A stretch of DNA of 64,000 nucleotides from Nemertoderma westbladi. Lineage: Eukaryota; Xenacoelomorpha; Nemertodermatida; Nemertodermatidae. The position numbers and the translations under genes were made by a program. The notes under the pieces are model-generated. The model made no database searches. It saw only the letters and a program-made list of their open reading frames with translations, and was not told where the DNA came from. The stretch covers positions 1-64,000 of the forward strand of contig JAUCBJ010008604.1 in assembly GCA_032718475.1 (NCBI GenBank), given 5' to 3'. The stretch's first letter is position 1. Every line of letters starts with the position of its first letter. Below, one piece after another: positions 9,656 to 20,212 of the stretch.

Positions 9656-10192
9656 TGTTAGCTTATTCAATCCCGCCAACACCCCATAAAGTTATTAGCC
9701 GATAAGCAATATTGGGAGCCGCGAGATTGGGTAATTAACCAACTCGCGCCATCCCAATAAGAATGGGAAGGAAGCACACAATAGAGGGTCAGGGGCCAAA
9801 CCCCTAACCCAAGGAGAACAGGTGGAGTTAACGGGAATACTCCACGGGGCGCCAACAAGGGTATTAACCAATCAGAGGGGGGAACGGCATCGATTGAGTA
9901 GCAGTAAGGCCACCGTGCAATATAACCAATAACCTATTAATCAGTGATTCAGTTATCTCAAGTGCAGCAGTGCTAGCGTAGGGTACAGCCAATTAGTTTA
10001 GTTAGGGGATCACGGGACTTTAGTTACCGTATCCCGCCTTGTACACATTCACAATATCTATATCTTATAACTTCCTATTATACACCGAACTTCAGAACTC
10101 AGTCACTTTATTTCATCCTTATACACGGCGGGGACGCGTGGACTAAATTACCACAACCGGATAAATCGGGATCCCTCTTGGATCCCGTCACA
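9656..10192 (+). repeat. 3' LTR of the BEL/Pao element
   Basis: It begins TGTTAGC directly after the polypurine tract and probably ends ...GTCACA at 10192, about 537 bp. It is non-coding. A possible TATA-type promoter (TATCTATATCTTATAAC) lies near 10056-10072. The end is inferred from the TG...CA rule, because the 5' LTR is not in the window for comparison. Confidence 0.65.
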
Positions 10193-10213
10193 CTGCTCGC
10201 CACCTGAAACCGG

Positions 10214-10444
10214 TTAATCCACTGAGGTCGATTCCTTCGGCTTCAAATTCTGTCCAAGAATTTTAGTTGTTGGTACGAATTTTCCAACACCGCACCACAT
10301 TTTCCAGTATAAACCCCGTACTTTTCGAACATGATCAAGCTGGTCAGGGAAGGTTGACAGGTCCTTAATTGTCCCAAATATGTTAACCCCGTATGTCAGA
10401 GTGGGTAATAATATACTCTTCCACAGGCGCTTGGCTGTTTCTTT
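10214..10444 (-). pseudogene. non-LTR retrotransposon RT C-terminal fragment
   Basis: On the minus strand a short frame reads AKRLWKSILLPTLTYG and further on VGKFVPTTKILG. These are the recurrent pattern of the thumb/C-terminal part of LINE reverse transcriptases (LPxLTYG, then an LDxVR helix and an LGxxxxxPTxxxL block). It is isolated, lacks the catalytic core and is bounded by the BEL/Pao LTR on one side and a MITE on the other, so it is a decayed remnant. Confidence 0.55.
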
Positions 10445-10541
10445 GGAGACAATATTGAGTTTTATTTTGAGATTTAGACGGATTATACACAAAACAGTAC
10501 ACAATATACTGTACAATACACCTTCAATGTTGATCCACATA

Positions 10542-10907
10542 GGCCCCCCTCACACGGAGAAACTTGTTGCTCAAGAAAATAACAATTATTTCAAAACAAA
10601 TAGCTAACATGTCCAGTCATATATATATATAATATAAAATCACTGAATTTATCGAATATTAGCTATAGTATAAAAATTGGATGTAAAAAAGTTTTTAAAA
10701 ACCTTTTTAACATCCAATTTTTATACTATAGCTAATATTCGATAAATTCAGAGATTTGATATTATATATATATATGACTGGACATGTTAGCTATTTGTTT
10801 TGAAATAATTGTTATTTTCTTGAGCAACAAGTTTCTGTGTGTGAGGGGGTCCAGCAACAAGTTGCTGAAACAAGTTGCAGAAACAAGTTGCTCCGTGTGA
10901 GGGGGCC
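10542..10907. mobile_element. palindromic MITE with about 150-bp arms
   Basis: The left arm (from GGCCCCCCTCACACGG) and right arm (to CCGTGTGAGGGGGCC) are inverted copies. They share the stretches CTTGTTGCTCAAG, GCTAACATGTCCAGTCATA and GCTATAGTATAAAAATTGG, and meet near 10700. TA dinucleotides sit just outside both ends (10540-10541 and 10908-10909), consistent with a TA target duplication. The right arm has a small tandem duplication of CAAGTTGC. No transposase is present. Confidence 0.8.
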
Positions 10908-10909
10908 TA

Positions 10910-11835
10910 AGAAACATATCATATGTTGTATTTTATTATTTTTGTTTTTTCTTTTAAGAACATATTTTCATTCAATACTTTCACCCCACTAACATACAGT
11001 AGGCCTACGTTTTACAAATTCCATATCATTTTACCAACGTGGCACAATTATTGACCAACTCTTCTCAAGAGTCTCCAATAGTTGCGGTTTGAATGCATTG
11101 AGTTCTTGGTAATTATTGGTGGGCTTTGTCTGGAGTGGCCAAGGGTCACCAAGACTTTGTGGGTCTTGGAGGTTATTGAGAAATATTGGCTTGGCTTGTC
11201 TTGGTGTGATTTGAGACTTTTGTTAATTCTTGTTAGCAATTGCTGAATTGAGGATTCTTGTCAGATCTTGGCAAGAATGTTTAAGCGGGGCTTCGTTCAT
11301 GTGGCACACAGAACTCAAAGTATAACACTGCCTAACATTATTTTATGCTTATAATATTATGATGCCAGATAGTGGCGCACATTGACTGCATGCAAGTGAA
11401 AATATTGATCTTCATCGCAAATTGACCGCAAGTGAAATAAAATCTTGTTCATTATTTTTGTTAGAAAACAATTCCACTGTAACCTGCTACTTTCCCTTAA
11501 CGGGGGGGGGGGGGGGGGGGGTACACCATTTTGGTCCAAAATATGTCGAAATTTTTTATGGTCTATTATAATGCACCGTTGAATGGTGTTTCCAAATCTG
11601 AAAACCGCTATTTAATAGCTCTTTTAGTTTTCAAGTTATGTAAATTTCCATTTAGGGAATCCTATTGAAATTACTATTACTATGTACAATGAAAGGTCGA
11701 CTATCTCCAAATATTTTTTTCATGAAATTGTCATCTTCAAAACCCTACTACTTCTACAATTTTTGAGTAATTAGTCTGAAACTTCCTGTGGGTGTCTAGA
11801 TAGCCACCCTGACTTGATAACTGATTTGTCTGTCA
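10910..11835. other. non-coding host DNA with poly-G tract
   Basis: No gene is seen. A run of about 18-19 Gs at 11502-11520 and one TAGGCCTA palindrome near 11000 are the only notable sequences. Confidence 0.5.
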
Positions 11836-12098
11836 GTCGGCACAACGTAACGACGACACTGTCGGCACAAAGTAATGCCAACACTGTCGGCACAACGTAA
11901 CGCCGACACTGTCGGCACAAAGTAACACCATGAACACTGTCGGCACAATTTATCGCCGACCCTGTCGGAATAACGTAACGCCGACACTGTCGGCACAATG
12001 TAACGACGACACTGTCGGCATAACGTAACGCCGACACTCAACACATTATCTGCACACTGTCGGCACAACGTTATGCCGACACTGTCGGCACAGCGTTT
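11836..12098. repeat. 25-bp tandem repeat (GTCGGCACAACGTAACGCCG)
   Basis: About ten diverged copies. The unit is the quoted 20 bases followed by ACACT. Each junction makes GCCGACACTGTCGGC, a 6-bp inverted repeat around ACT, so a hairpin recurs every 25 bp. Non-coding. Confidence 0.9.
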
Positions 12099-12504
12099 AA
12101 ACCCGATAATTGCAACGCTTATTTTTTAATCGTTTCAAAAGTGTAAGAAGTATGGACATAGCCATGGGATAATTATTAACAAGCTTACAGTAGGGGGGAT
12201 ACAGTATTCCAGTTCCAGTTTCTTGTTGAGAAGTATGGTCATTCCTTTGAAACTATATGATGAACACTGACACTACGAAGATGAGAAAACTTTCCTAAAG
12301 TGCCAATTATACACCAACCATATGGAGTATGAATACCAGAAGGTTCTGAATTGGGATGTTCTGCTCAGGCCACCCGGCCATTGCTATCACTTTTGTTAGT
12401 TTTGTTTGTAACGAAGTAAAGCCTGTGGGTAATTTGTAATTTGGTATCTAACACACAGGAATTTCTAGAACATATTCCCACAAGCCAACCTAGCTACATA
12501 TTAC

Positions 12505-14660
12505 TGTGGCAGAATTCCGCCATATTCATTTAAAAAAAAATAAAAAGCAGGGAATTTTTGACGTTCAAAAACTAATTTATGGACGTCAAAAAACTAATTT
12601 ATGGACGTCCAAAAACTAATTTATGGACGTCCAAAAACCAATTTATGGACGTCCAAAAACTAATTTATGGACGTCCAAAAACTAATTTATTAGAAGTTGT
12701 TTTAAAGTTGCTTTAAAGAAATTGTTAAGTTCTGCTATTAATGCGCCATACTTATTGTATGATGACCCGGTTCATATTCTGAAGAACATTAGAAACAACC
12801 TTGCATAATGGATGATGGTTCAAGATTATTAAACCATTCTAATACACTCTCAGTGGGACAGTAGGCCTATATACAGTTCCTCCAGGTGTCATGAAATAGA
12901 AACGTTTATACCAGACTGAGGAACGGGATAGTTGTACTTCCTCGCATCTACGGCTGGCTCCCAAGTTGACTTACTCTGCGACACATTTCGGTAATAATAA
13001 ACAGAATGTTTCTTTGGCTTTACCTGTTTTTCGTCCAACAACTATAGGCCTAGCTGCTTATGAATTCTACTATCCTGAGGATAAATGTGCGGCTTTTGTT
13101 GTTAACGCTAACGAGAGGTTTCATCCCAACCCTGTAAGCTGATATATTTCTCTACATAGGGGGTCATACGTTGAGTCCGCGCCCAGAGAGACTCTTTAAA
13201 CTTATATATTTCTCTACATATAGGCTCATACGTTGAGTCCGCGCCCAGAGAGACTCTGTAAAATGAGATATTTCTCTACAGGGGGTCATACGTTGAGTCC
13301 GCGCACAGAGAGACTCTTTAAACTTATATATTTCTTTACATAGGGGGTCATACGTTGAGTCCGCGCCCAGAGAGACTCTGTAAACTGATATATTTCTCTA
13401 CAGGGGTCATACGTTCAGTCCGCGCCCAGAGAGACTCTTTAAACTTATATATTTCTCTACATAAGGGGTCATACAGTACGTTGAGTCCGCGCCCAGAGAG
13501 ACTCGTTAAACTGAGATATTTCTTTACAGGGGAGTCACCCATTTAATTTTCTGATTTACGTTTAATTTTCAGGAATATTAAATCTATTTAAATAATAAAG
13601 AGCCCGTACATGGGCCATTGATGTGTTTTTTTTACACAGGAGGTGGGGACTGGTAAATATTTGGTCGGTAGTCGGAACATATATAAATAATAAAGTATTA
13701 ATATAAATAACTTGATAATAATATAAAGTATCTAATAGTAATATAAAGTAATAAAATCAGTAACGCATGGGTTGAGGGACCGTTTACGTACGTACAGTTT
13801 AATATATATATTTTTCATTTCTAGATACTAGATATTATTTCTGAAGCCATTTTTAAAATTTGATGGCACAGTGTCTGTCTGTTCGTCTGTCGGTCTGTCC
13901 TTCGAAATTTAACCGACCGCCAGATCGACAGACACACAGTTGGAACCCATCAAATGTAAGAAAACAGAAAATAAGAAATGAAATCCCTGCCCAGGAAAAC
14001 CCCCATACCAGTCGCTATTGCAGACGTGACATCAAGGTAAATGTAATGCAATGTACTTTTAGCTACATGGTGTGTGTGTTTTACATTTTATTTGGACATA
14101 CGGACAGTCAGAGAGACCGACAGGCAGTCTTACAGAAATTTAAGAAAATGAATTTAAATTCAATATTATATAGTCCAACCAAAATGTACAGTATATTGCA
14201 CTTTATTCAAACTTATATTTCATTTTTTGATGAGTATGCCATTTCAATATGTTGACTTCAAACACAGTAGCCCCCATCACCTTATTAGTATTTTACAGTT
14301 TGTTTACGCAGTCTGAGCACTGCTGCTTGATTTTTCCATGAAAAAATCGTTGATTGATGTAATCATTGATAAAAAAAAACGCATGGAGTGTGTAACTGAC
14401 AAAATAACAACCAGTTTACAAGTAAATACAAAGTCGGCCCACTAAATTTAGTGGACTGCTAAATTAGTTTTTGGATGTCCATAAATTAGTTTTTGGACGT
14501 CCATAAATTAATTTTTGGACGTCCATAAATTAATTTTTGGACGTCCATAAATTAATTTTTGGACGTCCATAAATTAATTTTTGGACGTCAAAAATTCCTG
14601 CTTTTTATATTTTTTTAAATAAATATGGCGGAATTCTGCCATGCTGTAACATATGCCATG
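12505..14660. mobile_element. foldback-like element with tandem-repeat arms
   Basis: Two arms in opposite orientation enclose about 1.8 kb. Each has TGGCAGAATTCCGCCATA near its outer end, then an A/T run with AAAAAGCAG, then a 22-bp tandem array (12558-12691 and 14458-14590). The array unit is CTAATTTATGGACGTCCAAA plus two As and contains the palindrome GGACGTCC. The inner part holds a 62-bp tandem array and no transposase. Inverted arms made of short tandem repeats are the hallmark of Foldback-type elements. Exact ends and a target duplication could not be fixed. Confidence 0.65.
13133..13536 (+). repeat. about 62-bp tandem repeat, six to seven copies
   Basis: The unit contains ATATTTCTCTACA, then GGGGTCATACGTTGAGTCCG, then CGCCCAGAGAGACTCT. 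Copies differ by small indels. The short open frames across it on both strands follow the repeat and are not genes. Confidence 0.9.
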
Positions 14661-14786
14661 ATACTGTAATAAACACAAAACCCCAACACAAAAACTTTAT
14701 TGTTTTATGTTTATTGTTTTGGTGAGAATAATAACGTGTCACTGTCACTGTTAGTTAGCTCACGCTCTAACATGCGACGAGGCACC

Positions 14787-14945
14787 GTGTCTGCACCAGT
14801 GTCTGCATACCAGGTGCCTGCACCACCAGAGAGGTGTCTGCACCAGATGTCTACACCAGTGTCTCTACCAGTACCAGGTGTGTGCTCCAAGTGTCTGCAC
14901 CAGGTGTCTGCACCAGTGTCTGCATCAGGTGTCTGTATCAGGTGT
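14787..14945 (+). repeat. 12-bp GTGTCTGCACCA minisatellite
   Basis: Around a dozen imperfect copies of GTGTCTGCACCA and variants (GTGTCTGCATCA, GTGTCTCTACCA). It is non-coding; the open frames crossing it have only this repeat to support them. Confidence 0.85.
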
Positions 14946-15748
14946 CGCTTAACGTTTACACCTCTCTCTCTCTCTGTCACAGTAAATAATTGTATTACAG
15001 TATTTCAGACCTCAATAGACTGATAGAATGTACAGTACAGTACAGCATACAGGCCGAGGCCAATGCAATGAAATTGGTCTTAGGTTGTTGCTCCAATGTT
15101 GACAATTCACGCCACTCGTCTCTGCTAACATTGTGCAGTAAGGCCTATCTGTCTGTCTAGCGCTGTAGACCATGAGTGCCTGAGAGCTGTTGCAGTGTTG
15201 CGTGTTCCTGTGTTCGGGTGTTCCGTTGTTGTCCAGTTGCTTATGCTGTACAGCTGTTGCGTATTTTCCACGGACTGACGGACGGACGGCAGACGGGAGC
15301 ACTGTCAAGTACAGAAGTAGGCCTATCAAGTCGTCAAGTAGGTAGCCTAGGCAGCTAGGTACCGGTACTTCCAACCTCCTGTAACATCCACCTGTACACA
15401 TACCAGACCTACTGCTGTACTAACCTTCCACAGTCATACATTACCGGTACTGTACTGCGTGACTGCTGTGTAGGTAGGCTGGTAGGACTGTATAATTGTT
15501 ATTGTCATTATGTCATATTACAGTAGGCCTATTATATGTTATATAACGCTGCCTGGTCAGGGCTGGGCTGTCAAAAACGTTAGGTTTTTCAAAACAAAAA
15601 TTAGGTTATTGCAGGGTTTTTGGAAGGTTTTTGCAGGTTTTTGAATGTTATTGCTAGGTTTTTGTACGGTAGTATCTGTATTTATCATTTATGTAGGTTT
15701 CTGTATTTGTATAGGCCCTATCTGCTATCTGCTGATCGGTCAGCCTAA

Positions 15749-15870
15749 ACACCCAACTACACCCAACTTTCACCCAACTACACCCAACTACACCCAACTA
15801 CACCCAACTTTCACCCAACTACACCCAACTTTCAGCCAACTACACCCACACAGTTCCACCCCACTACACC
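15749..15870 (+). repeat. CACCCAACTA minisatellite, copy 1 (hAT left arm)
   Basis: Tandem ACACCCAACT and TTTCACCCAACT units. The same motif makes up the arrays at 17886-18090 (same strand) and 19495-19652 (opposite strand), so the array belongs to the hAT element. Confidence 0.85.
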
Positions 15871-17067
15871 CAACTTCCACTTCCACTCTGCATCCAACTT
15901 ACACAAAACTATACCTACTGTATGGCACCAAACTTCCACAAATTACAATATGTACAGTAACAAACTCTTCGAGGAATTGCTGAGATATGAGCTTTTAAAT
16001 GTTTCATGTACTGTATGTTGCCCCCACTGCTGAGCAATTATGAAAATAACAAACTAACGTTTTATATTTATTGCAGGTTGGTTCTAGAATAATTGATGAA
16101 TTTAGCAATAAATATACAAAGGAGAGACGCAGAGACTATTGACGAACGATCCAAGCTACAGTATAAAACTAAACTGGCGCTATGGGATTGTGGTGAAAAT
16201 GAAAACGGTATTGATACACAGGAGGGTCACCGTCACAGCCTTAACGACGAAATCGCATTGGAAACTTCTGTTATGGGAATAGCAATGCAGATAATTCGTA
16301 CAAAGTTAATGGACATAAGTTCTATATTATACAGTATGTTTAATGCAATTATAATAATGTAATTATCCTTTATGTATCATAGAATACAAGAAAAAGAACT
16401 GTAACATTATTTTCAGCAGTTTTATTTTAATCTTGGGCCCATGTAAACACTTTCTGCCGTTATATATTTAACTTTGCAGTTGCCCCTGAATCTAACCAAA
16501 ACAATAAACGAAATTTAGCCGTATCAAAACGAAACGTATCAAAAAGATAAATTAAAAAAAATAAAAAATCTTCATACATAAAATTCCAATAAAATGTCGA
16601 CCGAAAAGTGAAATCCTGGTATTATTCACATGGGCGAACTTTATGGCCTTTATATTAATTAATTTTTAACGAAACAACAGCAATAATTTTAGAACATTTT
16701 ACATTTTTGATAAACTAAAAGGGGATCTGGTAAGATCTGTACAGGTCAAGGGAATTTCTGCAAGGAACTTATTATGATCTTCACATACAGGCGATGCCAG
16801 AATGGACAAGATCTCTACAGTATGAGAATCGATAAGATCGTTATACATTACAGATCTTACAGTAGTAGAAATAATAATTCATCACACTAGGGTAGAGAAT
16901 TGCAGACGTTGATCAACGTAATCATATAGACGCGGCTTGTCGTCTCTAGTACATACTTTACAGTATATGTACAGTAGGATATGACAATATTCAGCTTATT
17001 TTATTACAAACAACGAAATGGGAGAAGTGTATTTAATCTTTCAGACATTCCACCCATTCGAAAATCC

Positions 17068-17620
17068 TCATGTGATCAACATTGAGGTTTCCAAACTAAT
17101 GTGTGCATTGTACTTGACACAATGAACCCGGCGTAGCATTCTTGTGAATGTGCCATCCAGAGATTTGGTGTCCTCAGCAGTTAGAGCCCAGCATGGACTC
17201 CCGTAGAGGAGTACTGGAACTACTGCTGCTCTAAATAATCGGACCTTGAGTTTCCGATTAATTCTCGGTGACTTCCAAATCCTGGAAAGCCTATTCAAGG
17301 CTGCCCATGCCTTTCCCTTACGTATTCGAAGGTCCTCACCTGACTTCCGGATCCATGATCCCAGGTAACAGAAGTTGTCCACATGCTCAAGCATACCATC
17401 CTTTGAGCTTATGCTCATCCGATCAGAGACTTGCTGAGGACTTTCAAAGTTAACTGTCAAAATTGTGGTCTTTCTGGAGGTAATAAAAAGTCCAACACTA
17501 GAAGCAGAATGTTCTAATGAGCTGAGGAGCCGTTGGGCTCCCTCTAATGATTCTGAGAGTACTCCTAAGTCATCAGCAAAGTCTATCTGATCAACATTGA
17601 GGTTTCCAAGCTAAATTCTC
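17068..17620 (-). pseudogene. non-LTR retrotransposon reverse transcriptase fragment
   Basis: On the minus strand, reading down from about 17614, the sequence encodes DQIDFADDLGVLSES, which holds the catalytic FADD box. A GAQRLLSSLEHSASSVGL helix, FCYLGSWI, KGKAWAALNRLSRIWKS and VPVLLYGSPCWALT follow. This is the palm-to-thumb part of a LINE reverse transcriptase. It ends abruptly after the RMLRRVHC block. The upstream RT motifs, endonuclease and ORF1 are absent, so it is a dead fragment carried inside the hAT element. Confidence 0.8.
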
Positions 17621-17885
17621 ACATGTGAATGAATAATATGTCACACACTTTAGGTATGTTGCTACATAGTCGGATCCCAAGTGGGGTTTCTCATCGGGCT
17701 TTAATGTGGATCAGTTGGCGAAAATCTTCAAAAGTTACTTACGAATGAATTTTTCGTTACAGACAGACAAGCGGACAGAACGACCGACTGGAGATGAAAT
17801 TTTGCCCTATTTTTACTAATTGCAATTGTGCGCTAAGGCTTGCCCTGACTGCGTGACTCGTCCCACAGAACACCAAACTCTCCAA

Positions 17886-18090
17886 CCAACTACACTCAAC
17901 TTTGACTCACTTTCACCCAACTACACTCCACTTCCACCCAACTCTCACCCAACTACACCCAACTTTCACCCCAACTACCCCCAACAACACCCAACTTTCA
18001 CCCAACTACACCCAATTCTCCACCCAACTACACCCAACTATCACCCAACTACAGTACACTCAACATTGTCTCACTTCCACCCAACTACAC
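17886..18090 (+). repeat. CACCCAACTA minisatellite, copy 2 (hAT centre)
   Basis: Tandem CACCCAACTACACCCAACTT-like units in the same orientation as the left-arm array, but outside the inverted arms. Open frames rich in HPTT/PNYT across it only reflect the repeat. Confidence 0.85.
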
Positions 18091-18423
18091 TTACCTTTCA
18101 CCACTTTCTCGCAGGTCAGGATTTTTGAAAATAAAAAATTATAAAGCAAATTATAAAATTGTCAAAAACCATACAAATCCTAATCTATGTCGCTTTTTTG
18201 GATGTGAAGATGAGTAGGACATACATACAGTACAATATATCTAATGTTTAGTTCTGAGGCATAACAGCGAGAACATGCGAGCCACGTAGTAAAGGCGAGC
18301 CTTAACGCACTATGATAATTAGTAAATACTGGAAAATTTATTTCGAGTTATTATCATATTCGAGTTAGTGAAATATTGAAACGAGGGACCGAAGTGAGAT
18401 AAAAGTACATTATACACTATAAA

Positions 18424-18562
18424 ATGTTGTTTTATTGTTAAATTTCTTGATTACTTAACGCTCGTCTATGGACGAGCCGCAAATAATCCATCTATCTACT
18501 ATATTTACGGCTTGTCCAAGGACAAGCGTTAAGTAATTCAGAAATTTAACAATAAAATATTA
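18424..18562. repeat. short inverted repeat (MITE-like) inside the hAT element
   Basis: TTTTATTGTTAAATTTCTTG at the left and its near-complement at the right (AGAAATTTAACAATAAAAT), with ACTTAACGCT and AGCGTTAAGT further in, make an almost continuous hairpin about 139 bp long. No coding potential. Confidence 0.7.
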
Positions 18563-19494
18563 TAATTATCCTTTGTATCATATTACAAGAAAGATTGTAA
18601 CATAGTCTTTATTTTCAACAGTTTTATTCTAAACTTCGTGGCCTTTATATTAATTTGATCTTATCTTTCGTTTATTATTTTGGTTCCATGAGAAATTTAT
18701 TATTCGCCTATATTATACAGAAAGTACTTTATTTGCTAACCATTAAGATTGGATCAGGGAGCCAAATGGAGTGTAAACTTGAGACATGTAAAATGTAATG
18801 AGAAATGTAAAAAGTTCTAAAATTATTTCTGTTGTTTCGTTAAAAATTAATTAATACAGTATAAAGGCCATAAAGTTTAAGATAAAGAAGCTGAAAATAA
18901 TGTTACAGTTTATTTTCTTGTATTCTATGATACATAAAGGATAATTACATTATTATAATTGCATTAAACATACTGTATAATATAGAACTTATGTCCATTA
19001 ACTTGGTACGAATTATCTGCATAGCTATTCGCACAGCAGAAGTTTCCAATAATGCGATTTCGTCGTTAAGGCTGTGACGGTGACCCTCCGCTCCTGTGTA
19101 TCAATACCGTTTTCATTTTCACCGCAATCCCACAGCGCCAGTTTAGTTTGTACTGTAGCTTAGTTTGGAGTTTTGATGCGTGGTATGTGTAGACATCTAT
19201 AGGTATCTGGATCGTTCGTCAATAGTCTCTGTGTCTCTCCTTTGTATATTTATTGCTAAATTCATCAATTATTCTAGAATCAACCTGCAATAAAAATAAA
19301 ATGTTAGTTAGTTATTTTCATAATTGCAGGGCAGTGATGGCAAAATACAGCACGAGTACATGCAACTTTTAAAAGTTCATATCTCAGCAATTCCTCAAAG
19401 AAGTTCAGAGTTTGTTACTGTACATATTGTAATTTGTGGAAGATAGGTGCCATACAGTATAGTTTGGTGTAAGTTGGATGCTGTTGTGTTGAAG

Positions 19495-19652
19495 TTGGGT
19501 GTAGTTGGTGAAAGTTGGGTGTAGTTGGGTTGGGTGAAAGTTGGGTGTAGTTGGGTGAAAGTTGGGTGTAGTTGGGTGTAGTTGGGTGTAGTTGGGTGTA
19601 GTTGGGTGTAGTTGGGTGTAGTTGGGTGAAAGTTGGGTGTAGTTGGGTGATT
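19495..19652 (-). repeat. CACCCAACTA minisatellite, copy 3 (hAT right arm, inverted)
   Basis: GTTGGGTGTAGTTGGGTGAA units are the reverse complement of the left-arm array and sit at the mirror position in the right arm. The unit number differs between the arms. Confidence 0.85.
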
Positions 19653-20212
19653 AGGCTGACCCTCTGCTGATCTGCCTATTGATGGATTAGATTGACCTGA
19701 CTGCCAAAGCTTGATTGGCAGATTGCATTTCTCAATATTATATTTTACAGTTTTATGCAGCATTGGTAGATCAGCTGATCAGTAGATACCGGTCTGCCGG
19801 TAAGCCTGCTACAACAGCACAATATATTAAAATAATCGATTTGATTTTTGTTTTAAATATTACTGTATTAGTCAGTCCAGCAGGCAGGCAGCAAGAGTCC
19901 AGCCAGCCAGCTGCCAGCAGTGAAGTTTTATTGTTGGCTTACTGGCTGACTGCTGGACTGGCTTAAAGTTAAGTCCAGAAACTCAAGTCTTTAGTCAGTG
20001 GGTTTCATGCATGGAACCCAAAAAACAAGCAATTTGGCTCTTTTTGTGATCAAAAACCTAAAATCCTAGTTTTAGGCTTTTTTCAAATTTTAGGTTTTTG
20101 ACAAAAATCGACAAAAACCTAGGTTTGGCAGTTTAGGCCCTACAAAACTACTTTGCCAGCCCTGTGCCTGGTGCCTGACTGTAACAGTAGCCTAGCGCTA
20201 GCCTCCTGCGAT

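Larger units (their letters stand above)
1..10192 (+). mobile_element. BEL/Pao LTR retrotransposon, 5' end outside window
   Basis: This is one element: gag-pol, a spacer array, a second open frame, a polypurine tract and a 3' LTR. The 5' LTR and the start of gag lie left of the window. Evidence for unity is that both long frames share a purine-rich plus strand and GC content well above the AT-rich host DNA. No LTR-like boundary with a convincing TG start appears between 4954 and 9656, and a tract of seven Gs plus AG leads directly into TGTTAG at 9656. The frames are uninterrupted, which suggests a recent insertion. The right boundary (CA at 10192) is inferred from the TG...CA rule; no target duplication can be checked because the left end is missing. 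Confidence 0.75.
15558..20164. mobile_element. non-autonomous hAT-type DNA transposon with 8-bp TSD
   Basis: The ends are CAGGGCTGG at 15558 and its inverted copy CCAGCCCTG ending at 20164. Identical 8-bp direct repeats TGCCTGGT flank them (15550-15557 and 20165-20172). An 8-bp duplication and a CAGGG start are typical of the hAT superfamily. Repeated TAGGTTTTTG motifs lie inside both ends, like the subterminal repeats of hAT elements. Inner arms of about 0.9-1 kb (about 15725-16720 and 18790-19676) are inverted copies of each other. No transposase frame is found. The interior holds a LINE RT fragment and three arrays of one minisatellite. The right end is 48 bp before the THOC1 ATG. Confidence 0.88.
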
